Shown piece by piece: positions 54,503-63,345 of a stretch of 64,000 nucleotides of DNA (position 1 is its first letter; each line of letters opens with the position of its first letter). The stretch covers positions 2,316,005 through 2,380,004 of the forward strand of contig NZ_ATTH01000001.1 of assembly GCF_000419585.1 (NCBI RefSeq), written 5' to 3'. This DNA comes from Salisaeta longa DSM 21114 (GTDB lineage Bacteria > Bacteroidota > Rhodothermia > Rhodothermales > Salinibacteraceae). Position numbers and translations under genes: made by a program. A model generated the notes under the pieces. It did no database searches, had not been told where the DNA came from, and saw only the letters and a program-made list of their open reading frames with translations.

Positions 54503-55027
54503 ATGCGCATCCGTACCACTGCTTCCCTTGCCTGCGTGCTGCTCTTCTTGCTGTGCGCCACGCCCAGCCACGCGCAGCTGCGCGCCACGAGCCCGAGCGG
54601 GCCGTCGCCGGTGCGCCTGTACCAGCAGGCCTCCGACGCGCTCGATGGCTTGCTGCCCAACGATCGCTTCAAGATGAATCACTCGTTTTCGATGTCGTTT
54701 GGCTCGTTCGGCGGGCGCTCAACCTCGCTGGGCATGTACACGAACACGATGATGTGGCAGCTGAACGACGAGCTGGCCGCCCGCGCCGATGTGAGCCTTG
54801 CGTATTCGCCCATGAACAACAGCTTCGGGCAGCAGCAGGCCCCGCGGGTCATTCTGCAGAACCTGGAGGTGGCCTACAAGCCGACCGACAACATGTCGAT
54901 TCGCTTCCAGATGCGTCAGAGCCCGTACGGCGCCTTCCATAGCCCGTATGGCTACCGCCGCGGCTACGGGCACGGCGTTGGCTTTATGCAGCCCACCGCG
55001 ACCGAGTCGCTGTTCTGGAGCAACTAG
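54503..55027 (+). CDS. Secreted, probably periplasmic or outer-membrane protein
   Basis: A 174-residue protein with a signal peptide (RIRTTASLACVLLFLLCATPSHAQ, cleavage likely after Ala24). The mature part has a Ser/Met/Phe-rich start (FKMNHSFSMSFGSFGG), short amphipathic strands (WQLNDELAARADVSLAYSP) and a Tyr/Gly-rich end (HSPYGYRRGYGHGVG). It resembles small beta-barrel-like proteins I have seen upstream of LytR_C genes in this group, but I do not recognise a family. 35 bp upstream of the LytR_C gene, likely co-transcribed. Confidence 0.65.
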   Translation: MRIRTTASLACVLLFLLCATPSHAQLRATSPSGPSPVRLYQQASDALDGLLPNDRFKMNHSFSMSFGSFGGRSTSLGMYTNTMMWQLNDELAARADVSLAYSPMNNSFGQQQAPRVILQNLEVAYKPTDNMSIRFQMRQSPYGAFHSPYGYRRGYGHGVGFMQPTATESLFWSN

Positions 55028-55062
55028 CCGTCTGTTCTGCTGAATCACCTTGCGCGCTGCTT

Positions 55063-55554
55063 ATGCGCTTCTCGTGGCGCTCGCTTGCTGCCGGCCCGCT
55101 GCTCACCGTTCTCATCGTTGTCCTGGCGGGCGGAGCCCTGGTGCTGGGGTACGCCTTCGTGCAGCAGTCGCTGCAGCCCCCCAGCGACCCGACCCGCGTG
55201 CAGCGCAACCCCACGCTGGTGAGCGACGTCATCCAGGTGTCGGTGCAAAATGGCTGCGGCGTGGCGGATGTGGCCGAGCGCACCACGCACTTCCTGCGCG
55301 GCCGCGGCTTCGATGTGGTGCAAACGGGCAACTACACGTCGTTCGGCGTGGCCCGCTCGAAGGTGATCGACCGCACCGGCGACCTGGCCTCCGCCCGCAA
55401 AGTGGCCCGCGCGCTGGGCATCCCCACCTCGCGCGTGGTGCAAGACCTTGCGCCCGGTTTGTATTTGGATGCGTCGGTGGTGCTGGGCCGCGATTACGAG
55501 CAGCTGCGCCCCTTCCGCGGATCCCGCGTCGCAGCGACGGCGCTCGCGCCCTGA
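55063..55554 (+). CDS. LytR C-terminal domain protein
   Basis: A 163-residue protein with one N-terminal membrane helix (about 8-35) and a LytR_C domain: VIQVSVQNGCGVADVAERTTHFLRGRGFDVVQTGN, then the helix SARKVARALGI and a final VVLGRDYEQLRPF. The domain is found at the end of LytR-CpsA-Psr proteins and alone in Bacteroidota, often just before rsfS, as here. The exact function of the stand-alone form is not established. Faces the periplasm by topology. Confidence 0.85.
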   Translation: MRFSWRSLAAGPLLTVLIVVLAGGALVLGYAFVQQSLQPPSDPTRVQRNPTLVSDVIQVSVQNGCGVADVAERTTHFLRGRGFDVVQTGNYTSFGVARSKVIDRTGDLASARKVARALGIPTSRVVQDLAPGLYLDASVVLGRDYEQLRPFRGSRVAATALAP

Positions 55555-55595
55555 GGGCGCAGTTGCGTATGTTTTCCTTCCATGATTGAACGCCT

Positions 55596-56075
55596 ATGGC
55601 TTCTTCATCCTCAACATCGTCTGCTTCGTCCTCGCCCGCCAAACAGCGCGTGCCGCGCAATGCCGGCTACGAGCTTGCGGCCTATGCCGTGGATGCGATG
55701 GCGGACAAAAAGGCCACGGACATCGTGGTGCTCGACCTTCGCTCCATTAGCAGCATGGCCGACTTCTTCGTGATTGGCACGGGCCACTCCGACCTGCAGG
55801 TGCGCGCCATTGCCAACGGCGTGATGGACGACATCGAAGAGATCTGCGACGAGACGCCCTGGCACAAAGAGGGCCTCGATCATCGGCAGTGGGTGCTGCT
55901 CGATTATGTAGATCTGGTGGTGCACGTCTTTAGCGCCGAGCGCCGCGAGCATTACAACATTGAGCGCTTGTGGGGAGAGGCCACGGCCGAGGAGGTGCCC
56001 ACCGATGGCGATGCGGCCGATGTGGCGTTGCTGCAACAGCTGTTGCGCGGCGACACGCCGCCGGAGGATGCGTGA
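55596..56075 (+). CDS. rsfS: Ribosome silencing factor RsfS
   Basis: Binds ribosomal protein uL14 and blocks subunit joining under low nutrients. 159 residues; the core DIVVLDLRSISSMADFFVIGTGHSDLQVRAIAN is typical, as are WVLLDYVDLVVHVFSAERREHYNIERLW near the C terminus. The Ser-rich first 20 residues are an extension. Its stop overlaps the DUF423 start (TGATG). Confidence 0.93.
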   Translation: MASSSSTSSASSSPAKQRVPRNAGYELAAYAVDAMADKKATDIVVLDLRSISSMADFFVIGTGHSDLQVRAIANGVMDDIEEICDETPWHKEGLDHRQWVLLDYVDLVVHVFSAERREHYNIERLWGEATAEEVPTDGDAADVALLQQLLRGDTPPEDA

Positions 56076-56479
56076 TGCCAATCGTTGACGACGCCATTCC
56101 GACCACGGCCCGCCTCTTTCTTATCGTTGGGAGCGTGCTGGCCGGGCTTGCCGTTGCGGCGGGCGCGTTTGGGGCGCACGGCCTCGACGGCCGCGTCTCG
56201 CCCGACCGCATTGCGACCTTCGAGACGGGCGCGCAGTATCACATGTACCACGCCCTGGCGCTGCTTGTGGTGGCCTGGCTTGTAAGCATCGGCGGCGGCG
56301 CGCTGGCTGTGGCGGCCGGGTACGCCTTCCTAACGGGCATCGTCATCTTTTCGGGCAGCCTGTACCTGCTCGTCCTCACCGATACGCCCTGGCTGGGCGC
56401 CATCACGCCGCTGGGCGGCGTCGCGTTTATCGTGGGCTGGGGACTGCTGGCCTGGAGCGCCTGGTCGGGCGGTGGATGA
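56075..56479 (+). CDS. DUF423-family small membrane protein
   Basis: A 134-residue protein with four hydrophobic helices. The motif GAFGAHGLDG near residues 29-38 and TGAQYHMYHALALL near 51-64 mark the DUF423 (YgdD-like) family, whose function is unknown. The ATG at 56075 overlaps the rsfS stop codon, so the two are translationally coupled. Confidence 0.88.
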   Translation: MPIVDDAIPTTARLFLIVGSVLAGLAVAAGAFGAHGLDGRVSPDRIATFETGAQYHMYHALALLVVAWLVSIGGGALAVAAGYAFLTGIVIFSGSLYLLVLTDTPWLGAITPLGGVAFIVGWGLLAWSAWSGGG

Positions 56480-56503
56480 CGGGCGCGCCGCGGGCGGCAC
56501 CGC

Positions 56504-57883
56504 TCACGGTACGGCGGCGCGAAGCTCCTCTTTGAACCGCGTGGCAAGGGCCTGCGCCTCGTCAGCCGTGGGCGCCTCGGCGTACACCCGCAAGATCGGT
56601 TCGGTGTTGGACGGCCGCATGTGCACCCACCGATCATCAAAGCTAATCTTGAGGCCGTCGACGGTCGACAGCTCGGCTTCGCCGTCGTAGCGCTCCTCCA
56701 TCGCGCGGAGGAGCGCCTGCACGGGCAGCCCGTCAAGCGGCAGTTTGTCTTTGGCCATGGCGTACTGCGGCAGCGCATCGTGCACCGCCGCGAGCGTCGT
56801 CTGCTGGTTGGTGAGGTGCTGCAGCACCATCGCGACGCCCACGAGCGCATCGCGGCCGTAGTGCAGCTCCGGCAGAATGACGCCGCCGTTGCCCTCGCCG
56901 CCCAGCACCGCATCGACGGCCTTCATGGTCTGCACGACGTTGATCTCGCCCACGGCCGAGCGGTGCACCGGCTGTCCGTGCGCGGCGGCCACGTCGTCGA
57001 TGGCGCGGGACGACGAGAGGTTCGTGACGAACGGCCCGTCGCGGAAGCCCCACAGGAAGTCGGCGGCAAGGACCTGCGTCAGCTCTTCGAGGATGAAGCG
57101 CCCCGCGTTGTCGACGAGCGCGAGCCGGTCGGCGTCGGGGTCGACGGCCACGCCCAAATCGGCGCCCGTGGAGGCGACGGTCTCGGTGAGCTCGGTCAGA
57201 TGCGCGGGCCGCGGCTCGGCCGGGTGCGCAAAGCGTCCGGTCGGTTCGCAGTGGAGGGGAATGGTGGAGGCCCCAAGGCGCTCCAGCAGGGCCGGAAGGG
57301 CCACGCCCCCCACCGAGTTGACGCCGTCCACGACCACCGTGAATGCCTGTTCGGCAATGGCCGCCGCGTCGATGAAGTCGAGCGCCAAAATGGCGTCGAG
57401 GTGCGCGGGCAGCGCATCGGCCGTGGCGTAGCTGCCGGTCGACGCATAGCCGACGGGCGCGGCGTCCGCCGCCTCGGCCATGGCAATGATCGTTTCGCCT
57501 TGCGCGGGCGTCAGAAACTCGCCGTGCTCGTTCAGGAGCTTCAGCGCGTTCCACTCTTCCGGATTGTGCGAGGCCGAGAGGATGATGCCCCCGGCGGCGC
57601 CGCGCTGCAGGACCGCCAGCTCTACCGTGGGCGTGGCGGCCAGCCCCACGTCAATCACGTCGCACCCCATGCCGCGCAGCGTGGCCATCACGAGGTCCGC
57701 GCACAGCGGACCGGTAACGCGGGCGTCGCGGCCTACAACAATCACCGGGGCGCGGCCCTGCGCGACGGCTCGCTTGCGCGCCCACGTGCCATACGCGCCG
57801 GCGTAGCGCACCAGCACCGACGGGTCGAGCCCGTCGCCCACAATGCCACGAATGCCAGAAATGGATGCAATGAGGGTGCCCAT
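56504..57883 (-). CDS. Phosphomannomutase/phosphoglucosamine mutase
   Basis: Alpha-D-phosphohexomutase of 459 residues from MGTLIASISGIRGIVGDGL. The phosphoserine loop is ILSASHNPEEWNALK (S105), the Mg2+ loop VDPDADRLALVD near 240, sugar loop GEGNGGVILPE near 320, and phosphate loop RPSNTEPILRVY near 428. The layout resembles the archaeal-type GlmM/ManB group. It could supply GlcN-1-P for UDP-GlcNAc, the precursor of peptidoglycan and of the PseB substrate, or Man-1-P; substrate cannot be decided here. Converges with the DUF423 gene. Confidence 0.88.
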   Translation of the reverse strand: MGTLIASISGIRGIVGDGLDPSVLVRYAGAYGTWARKRAVAQGRAPVIVVGRDARVTGPLCADLVMATLRGMGCDVIDVGLAATPTVELAVLQRGAAGGIILSASHNPEEWNALKLLNEHGEFLTPAQGETIIAMAEAADAAPVGYASTGSYATADALPAHLDAILALDFIDAAAIAEQAFTVVVDGVNSVGGVALPALLERLGASTIPLHCEPTGRFAHPAEPRPAHLTELTETVASTGADLGVAVDPDADRLALVDNAGRFILEELTQVLAADFLWGFRDGPFVTNLSSSRAIDDVAAAHGQPVHRSAVGEINVVQTMKAVDAVLGGEGNGGVILPELHYGRDALVGVAMVLQHLTNQQTTLAAVHDALPQYAMAKDKLPLDGLPVQALLRAMEERYDGEAELSTVDGLKISFDDRWVHMRPSNTEPILRVYAEAPTADEAQALATRFKEELRAAVP

Positions 57884-58034
57884 CGGTTGGGGAGTCTTGC
57901 GTTCTGAAGAATAATCGCTGTCGTGGACCCGTGGGGCGTCGACGGGGCGCGCCCGGCCCACACGTCCGGGAGATGTCTAACGGTTGGCGGCGTTCCCGTC
58001 GCGCGCCCGCCTGTGCTTCTGACGGGCCTGCCGG

Positions 58035-58937
58035 CTACGAGCGGCATTCAAAGTGCACCGGACGGGCCTCTTCCTTGTCGAAGCTACGCCCCAAGCTGAT
58101 GCGGCCGCTGCCTTGCAGCTGCACCTGGTCGCGGTGGAGAAACATCGGGTCGTTGTTGCCCAGCTGCACGTACGTTCCGTTGGTGCTGGCATCCATAAAG
58201 ACGAACGCCCCGTTCCGAAACTCGATCTGGGCATGCCGCCGCGACACGCGGGCATCGCGCACCGTGAAGTCGTTGGAGGGGCTGCGCCCGATGGAAAACG
58301 GCCCGTCGTTGGTTACGATCGTGCGCCGGTCGTCAATCGACAGCTCCAGCTGCATCGTATCATCGCTGCTCATGGGCGGCTCAAAATCGCGGGCCACGAT
58401 GGTGAGGTCTTGGCGCGAGCGCTGGGGCAGGATCTCGATCATCTCCAACGGCTCATCGCGCCCCTTCACCTGCGCCGTGCCCAGACTGCGCACATTGGGC
58501 TGCAGAAACTCCGGCAGCTGGTCCATGGTCACGCGGTCGGTCATCACCTGATCGGGGCGCGCCCAATCCACCAGCCGGGCTGCCACATTCACCGCATCGC
58601 CGTACACATCGCCGTCGTCCTCCTGAATCACCGGCCCGTAGTGCATGCCTACGCGAATGATGACGTTGGCCCGCGACAGCTGGTCGTCTTCGTTCACGAC
58701 CTGCGTCATCTTCGACACCGCGGACACCGCCGAGGGCAACTGCTCGAACGTACCCATAATCTCGTCGCCAATCGTCTTGATCACCACCCCGTCGTTGCCC
58801 GTGGTCTCATCCGCCAGCAGTTCCAGCGTTCGGGCAATCAGGTGACGCGCGCGCTCGTCCCCCAGGTTCTCGTACAGCTTGGTACTTCCACAGACATCGG
58901 CAAAGTAGATGGCAAGTTCGCGGCCTTCTTGCTCCAT
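58035..58937 (-). CDS. Class III adenylate cyclase domain fused to FHA domain
   Basis: A 300-residue protein. Residues 1-165 form a class III nucleotide cyclase: metal Asp in YFADVCGSTKLY (D14), IKTIGDEIMGTFEQ with the second Asp, and the transition-state pair in YGDAVNVAARLVDWA. Residues about 205-290 form a forkhead-associated domain: GPFSIGRSPSNDFTV and VSRRHAQIEFRNGAFVFMD, then TNGTYVQL. The catalytic residues look complete, so cAMP synthesis is likely. The FHA part would bind phosphothreonine, linking it to a Ser/Thr kinase. No membrane segment is seen. Confidence 0.88.
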   Translation of the reverse strand: MEQEGRELAIYFADVCGSTKLYENLGDERARHLIARTLELLADETTGNDGVVIKTIGDEIMGTFEQLPSAVSAVSKMTQVVNEDDQLSRANVIIRVGMHYGPVIQEDDGDVYGDAVNVAARLVDWARPDQVMTDRVTMDQLPEFLQPNVRSLGTAQVKGRDEPLEMIEILPQRSRQDLTIVARDFEPPMSSDDTMQLELSIDDRRTIVTNDGPFSIGRSPSNDFTVRDARVSRRHAQIEFRNGAFVFMDASTNGTYVQLGNNDPMFLHRDQVQLQGSGRISLGRSFDKEEARPVHFECRS

Positions 58938-59214
58938 GTTAAGCTGAGCGGATCGGTCGTTTAGCGATTAGCGAATGCACGTGGCGCTGCGGCGGAGGCG
59001 TCAGCGGCCCCAACCGAGGGCATTGGAGTTGGCAACGGAAGGCACCTTGGCCGGAATGATGGGCCCGCGACGGCTGCCACGGGGCAAGAAAGCACACGAC
59101 GGCAGCGAAAAGTAGAACCTCAAGCAGCGGCACTGTTCCATAACACTCGTTTCCAAAAGCCCACACACGCGTTCCTGCGGTCTTCCTTTCGATTGGCACA
59201 GGCTGCAGAACGCG

Positions 59215-60225
59215 CTACCCCACAACCACGCTTGTAACGCCCATCGTCTCCAGCACCATCCATCCAACAAACACCCCATACAGCACCAGCAGCACCCAGG
59301 CTTCAAAGCGCGTCAGCGAGAGCCGGGTGCGCAGCATGGCAAACAGCACGATGCTGACGAGCGTCAGGTAGCCCATCATGGGCACCGCTACGGTAAAGTC
59401 GACCGGCGCGGCGCCCGCGATAAGGATGCCCACGGGCACGGCAATCAGCAGATCGAAGATGTTGCTGCCCAGCACGTTGGCCATGCTCATGGTGCCCTCG
59501 CCCCGCTGCGCCGCCCGCACGCTCACAAACGCGTCCGGCAAACTCGTACCGGCAGCGATGACCGTAAGCCCCCACAAAAACGGCGGCGTGCCAAACCATT
59601 CGCCCAGCCCCAGCGCCGACTGCACCAGCGCCTCAACCCCGCCGATGATGACCACGAGGCTGATGAGCAGGCGCCCCCACTCGCGGCCCACTTTGATGGT
59701 GTCGGGCACCTCATGGTCGGGCTCGTACTCGCTCATGTCCTGCTGCTGCAAGAACAGGTACAGGCCGTACAGCAGCACCGGCACGATTGCCAGCGGGCGC
59801 GTCATCTCGCCCACGAGCTCGCTGCCCGGCACGGGGTTGTAGATCACCGCCAGGGCAAAGATGAGCAGCGTAACGGCCACCGAGGTGATGTAGAACTGCG
59901 CATCTTTGTACACCAGCATGCGCGCGGACGTCAGCTGCTGGCCGACCAATCCCGAAATGCCGGGAATGACGAGGATGTTGAAGATCGCCGAGCCCACAAT
60001 GGCCGATACGCCCAAATCGAACGAGCCGTGCAGCAGGGTCGCAATGACGGTGCTGGAAAGCTCCGGAAAGCTCGACCCCACCGCCGCGATCACGGCGCCC
60101 TGCACGATAACCGGCAACTGGTAATACATGGCCAGCCGCTCGGAGGCCTTCTCCAACAAGCCGCTGCCCTTCCAGCACACGGCGGTTCCGAGGACGGCGA
60201 GGCCAACGTAAAGCAGCAGTTGCAT
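59215..60225 (-). CDS. Calcium/sodium antiporter, CaCA family (YrbG-like)
   Basis: Membrane antiporter of 336 residues with about ten helices in two inverted halves. Alpha-repeat motifs are GSSFPELSSTVIATL near 45-60 with GSAIFNILVIPG, and GTSLPDAFVSVRAA near 215 with LGSNIFDLLIAVPVG. A cytoplasmic acidic stretch (EYEPDHEVPD) joins the halves. Exchanges Ca2+ (or K+) for Na+, fitting a halophile. The start MQLLLYVGLAVL at 60225 matches the family. Upstream is one of the 75-bp duplicated blocks that bracket R8. Confidence 0.87.
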   Translation of the reverse strand: MQLLLYVGLAVLGTAVCWKGSGLLEKASERLAMYYQLPVIVQGAVIAAVGSSFPELSSTVIATLLHGSFDLGVSAIVGSAIFNILVIPGISGLVGQQLTSARMLVYKDAQFYITSVAVTLLIFALAVIYNPVPGSELVGEMTRPLAIVPVLLYGLYLFLQQQDMSEYEPDHEVPDTIKVGREWGRLLISLVVIIGGVEALVQSALGLGEWFGTPPFLWGLTVIAAGTSLPDAFVSVRAAQRGEGTMSMANVLGSNIFDLLIAVPVGILIAGAAPVDFTVAVPMMGYLTLVSIVLFAMLRTRLSLTRFEAWVLLVLYGVFVGWMVLETMGVTSVVVG

Positions 60226-60297
60226 GTACAAAGCGAGGCATATGCGCAGGCGGACTGCTTGGATGATACCAGTCCGCAGGCGCAATCGCCAACCAGG

Positions 60298-60370
60298 TGG
60301 CGGCTCTCCCCATTATCATTGGACGATCGCAACCCTGCCCCCCGCGATGCGTGAGGTGGCCCCCGACGCT
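60298..60370 (+). repeat. Flanking direct repeat, left copy
   Basis: About 73 bp shared with 61611-61687. In the best part (60311-60359 against 61625-61673) 46 of 49 bases agree, including GACGATCGCAACCCTGCC and CCCGCGATGCGTGAGGTGG. The copies bracket cluster R8 and read in the same direction; the right copy is the DNA just upstream of coaX. Confidence 0.9.
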
Positions 60371-60384
60371 CTTCACATCTGCTT

Positions 60385-61440
60385 ACTCCTCGCGATGACA
60401 AGAAAGGATTTTTTTCTTTGGGACGTTGCGCGTGCAATAGGACAACCCGGCCCGAACGACCATTTGAACCATTAACGATGCGTTGTCTCTTTTCTCCTTT
60501 CATGTCATTGCGAGCGACTGGAAGGAGCGCGGGGGCCTTTAGGTCATCCTGGAAGGGGGGCCTTTAGGTCATCCTGGAAGGGGGGCCTTTAGGTCATGCC
60601 GTTAGGTGCAATCTCCGCAGTGGAGCGTTACGCTCCGTACATGGAGATTGCCACGTCACGCCCTACGGTCGTTCCTCGCAATGACACACTGGTTTATGCT
60701 TTTTTGTGCGTTGCGCGTGCAGTTACGCAGTCAGCCCTGATAGACCATTTGAACCATCAACGTCTGGTCTTCAGCTTTAACCATTCATGTCATTGCGAGC
60801 GACCATAGGGAGCGTGGCAATCTCCGCAATGGGGCAGGAACGTGCCGTACAAGGCAAAAGAGGTCACCCTGAAAGGGGCAATCTCCACAGAACGGCAACT
60901 TCCACATCGGATCGTTCTCCTTCGTACACGGAGATCGCACCAGGGGCATGACCTCCGGCCCCCGCGTCATTCCCTTCGGTCATTCCTCGCGATGACAAGG
61001 AGGGTATTGCTTGTCCGTGCGTTGGGCGTGCAGTTGGGCGAACCGGCCCGAATGGCCATTTGAACCATCGACGCCTCGTTTGTGCCATCAACCACTGTTG
61101 TCATTGCGAGGAGCGAAGGCAAGGGCCGTAGGTCATCCCTGTGGTACGCGGCAATCTCCGCAATGGACTGTTGATCTTCGTACATGGAGATTGCCACGTC
61201 ACGCCCTACGGTCGTTCCTCGCAATGACAAGGTGGGGGTTGCAGTTATCGACATGTCGGGCGTGCACTTGCACAAACCGGCCGGAACGGCCATCTGAACT
61301 ATCCACGCGTGATCCTTCATGCGGTCATTCATGTCATTGCGGGCGACCAACGGGAGCGCGAGGGCCGCTAGGTCATCCTGGAAGGGGGCCTTTAGGTCAT
61401 GCCGTAGGTGTAATTTCCGCAAACGAGCAAAAATCTGTCG
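60385..61440. repeat. Composite repeat cluster R8
   Basis: Gene-free region between the divergent antiporter and coaX genes. Four conserved spacers (about 60405-60500, 60685-60790, 61005-61100, 61240-61335), all in minus orientation, alternate with palindromic elements ended by CATTGCGAGCGAC or TGCGAGGAGCG and CCTCGCAATGACA or CTCGCGATGACA. It includes the module GGCAGGAACGTGCCGTACAA near 60833. 61441-61610 shows nothing recognisable. Confidence 0.85.
60531..60605. repeat. Three tandem 25-bp units inside R8
   Basis: Units begin at 60531, 60556 and 60581, each GGGGGCCTTTAGGTCATCC (the last GCC) followed by a short tail TGGAAG (the last unit ends differently). The period is 25 bp. It is the R8 counterpart of the 24-bp array at 744-839, sharing GGGGCC and GGTCAT but with TTTA between them. 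Two more such units lie near 61363-61400. Confidence 0.85.
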
Positions 61441-61610
61441 GACATTGCAATCAGCGAAACGTACTGACAGAGCAATTGAGTGAGGCATCGTGAATCTGCC
61501 CTATGCGCTTCAAAGTCAGCTCCTGCTTCCGGGGGGTATCATCGTCATTTTACAAATCACTCCTGATCGGTGTCAGCACGAACCCCAAATTGATACGATT
61601 GCCCAGTCCA

Positions 61611-61687
61611 TGGGCGGCGTTTCGCATTACCATTTGACGATCGCAACCCTGCCTCCCGCGATGCGTGAGGTGGGCATCCCCGACGCC
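61611..61687 (+). repeat. Flanking direct repeat, right copy
   Basis: Partner of 60298-60370. It ends about 30 bp before the coaX start, so the duplicated DNA may be the original upstream region of coaX. Confidence 0.9.
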
Positions 61688-61716
61688 TGCTGCTTTTCGC
61701 CCGCCGCTTTGTTGCC

Positions 61717-62499
61717 ATGCTGCTCGCCCTCGACATCGGAAATACGGCGATCAAAGCGGGCTGCTTTGCCGGCCACCGGCTGGTGGCGGTTGAGGCGCAC
61801 CGCTGGACATCTGGCGCGCCGCGGGCGTGGGACGCCGCATGGGAGACGCTGTGGGCGCAGCTTTCGGTACCGGCGCACGAGGTGGAGCGCATCGGGCTGG
61901 TCTCGGTGGTGCCCGAGGCCCGCGCCCGTCTGACGGCTGTGCTGGCCGCTCGCTTCGCTTGTCCGCTTGTGACGGTGACGCCCGCCCTGCCGCTTCCGTT
62001 TACGATGGCCTACGAGACGCCCGACACCCTCGGCGCCGATCGGGTGGCCGCGGCCGCCGGGGGATGGGCGCGCTACCGCGTGCCGGGGCGTCCGCTGCTC
62101 GTCATCGACGCGGGCACGGCCATCACGTACGAGGTGCTCACGGCCGACGGGTGCTACCGGGGCGGCGCCATCGCACCGGGGCCCGCGCTCATGGCCCGCG
62201 CCCTGCACGATCGCACCGCCCAACTCCCCGAGGTACCCCTCGCGCCACCGCCCGACGTGATCGGCGCCTCGACCAACGCCGCGCTGCAAAGCGGCATCGT
62301 GTGGGGTGCCGTGGAGAGCGTCCGCGGCATGATTGCGCGCTACACGCGCCGCCTCGACGCGCCCCCCGTGGTGGTGCTCACCGGCGGCGGGCATCCGCTG
62401 CTGGCCCCGCACCTCGACGCCCTCGATCATGTCGATCCGCACCTGGTGCTGCGCGGCGTGCAGGTGCTCACCGCAGCGGCTTCGTCGTCGGCTGCATAG
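61717..62499 (+). CDS. coaX: Type III pantothenate kinase
   Basis: Phosphorylates pantothenate, the first step of CoA synthesis. The 260 residues start LLALDIGNTAIKAG with the ASKHA phosphate-1 loop (Asp6), followed by DTLGADRVAAAAG near 105, LLVIDAGTAITYEVL near 126 (phosphate-2) and GGAIAPGPALMARALH. Near the end VVLTGGGHPLLAPHL is the adenosine site. CoaX enzymes need a monovalent cation and are not feedback-inhibited. A shared hairpin terminator separates it from the convergent rpmA gene. Confidence 0.93.
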   Translation: MLLALDIGNTAIKAGCFAGHRLVAVEAHRWTSGAPRAWDAAWETLWAQLSVPAHEVERIGLVSVVPEARARLTAVLAARFACPLVTVTPALPLPFTMAYETPDTLGADRVAAAAGGWARYRVPGRPLLVIDAGTAITYEVLTADGCYRGGAIAPGPALMARALHDRTAQLPEVPLAPPPDVIGASTNAALQSGIVWGAVESVRGMIARYTRRLDAPPVVVLTGGGHPLLAPHLDALDHVDPHLVLRGVQVLTAAASSSAA

Positions 62500-62502
62500 C
62501 AA

Positions 62503-62533
62503 AAGCCCCTGCAGCGCTAGGCTCCAGGGGCTT
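62503..62533. terminator. Bidirectional hairpin terminator between coaX and rpmA
   Basis: AAGCCCCTG (62503-62511) pairs with CAGGGGCTT (62525-62533), with a 13-nt loop, A-rich on the left and ending CTTGC on the right. It lies between two convergent stop codons. The stem is strong, but the T tract is only moderate. Confidence 0.75.
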
Positions 62534-62559
62534 GCAAATGGAAGCGTGTCAACGACGCG

Positions 62560-62820
62560 CTACGCGTCCTCCGGTACAATGTGCACGAACCGGCGGTTGC
62601 CGCGGCTGCGCTTGAAGTGCACCTTGCCCGCTTTCTTGGCGAAGAGCGTATCGTCGCCGCCCTTGCCTACGTTTTGTCCGGGATGAAACTTGGTGCCGCG
62701 CTGACGCACAATGATGCCGCCTGCTTTGATAAACTCGCCGCCGTACGCCTTCACGCCCAGGTACTTCGGATTCGAGTCCCGACCGTTTTTGGTCGAGCCC
62801 ATGCCTTTCTTATGTGCCAT
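62560..62820 (-). CDS. rpmA: 50S ribosomal protein L27
   Basis: Ribosomal protein bL27, 86 residues: [20 protein letters not shown] at the N terminus, [22 protein letters not shown] in the middle. The N terminus reaches the peptidyl transferase centre; no cleavable extension is present. It lies 49 bp downstream of rplU, the usual order. Confidence 0.97.
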   Translation of the reverse strand: MAHKKGMGSTKNGRDSNPKYLGVKAYGGEFIKAGGIIVRQRGTKFHPGQNVGKGGDDTLFAKKAGKVHFKRSRGNRRFVHIVPEDA

Positions 62821-62869
62821 AACAACCTCGCAGGTCCAAATTCAGAAGTTTGCTGCTGCGCCCTCAGGG

Positions 62870-63193
62870 TTACGCCCCGGCCGCCACCGACTCGATCGTG
62901 ATTTTGGTGTAGCGCTGGCGGTGTCCGCGCTTTACGCGATACCGCTTGCGTCGTTTCTTTTTGAAGACGATGATCTTGTCGCCCTTCACCTGGTCGATCA
63001 CGCGCGCCGTAACCGACGCCCCCTCTACGGTGGGCGTGCCCAGCGTGGTTGCTCCCTCCCCGTCGGAAGTGAGCAGCACCCGGTCGAGCGTGAGCGTGTC
63101 ATCTACGGCCGCCTCGGAATGGTACGGCACGTAGATGGTGTCGCCTTCGTGTACCTTGAACTGCTTATCTTTTACGTCAACAATCGCGTACAT
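62870..63193 (-). CDS. rplU: 50S ribosomal protein L21
   Basis: Ribosomal protein bL21, 107 residues from [18 protein letters not shown], with [26 protein letters not shown] near the C terminus binding 23S rRNA. The frame opens upstream to 63292, but the start at 63193 is the conserved one. The region from 63194 to 63345 lies between this gene and the divergent FAH-family gene and probably holds both promoters. Confidence 0.97.
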   Translation of the reverse strand: MYAIVDVKDKQFKVHEGDTIYVPYHSEAAVDDTLTLDRVLLTSDGEGATTLGTPTVEGASVTARVIDQVKGDKIIVFKKKRRKRYRVKRGHRQRYTKITIESVAAGA

Positions 63194-63345
63194 GAGCCGT
63201 CTCTGCTTTGGAGCGCCGGGTTGAGTACCGACGCGAGAGTGAATAAATGCGGCGGACGCTGCCTGTGGCAGCCGTTTGCAGACGATAGCCACGCGATGCG
63301 TGCGCCCAAGTTTCTAAAGGCCCCACAAACCACCATCTGTTTCCC

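Noticed and set aside
55063-55554. LytR_C protein as a full LytR-CpsA-Psr ligase
   Set aside because: Only the membrane helix and the C-terminal domain are present; the catalytic LCP domain is absent.
56621-57907. Plus-strand frame opposite the phosphohexomutase gene
   Set aside because: His/Arg/Gly-rich sequence without motifs; the opposite strand carries all four phosphohexomutase loops.
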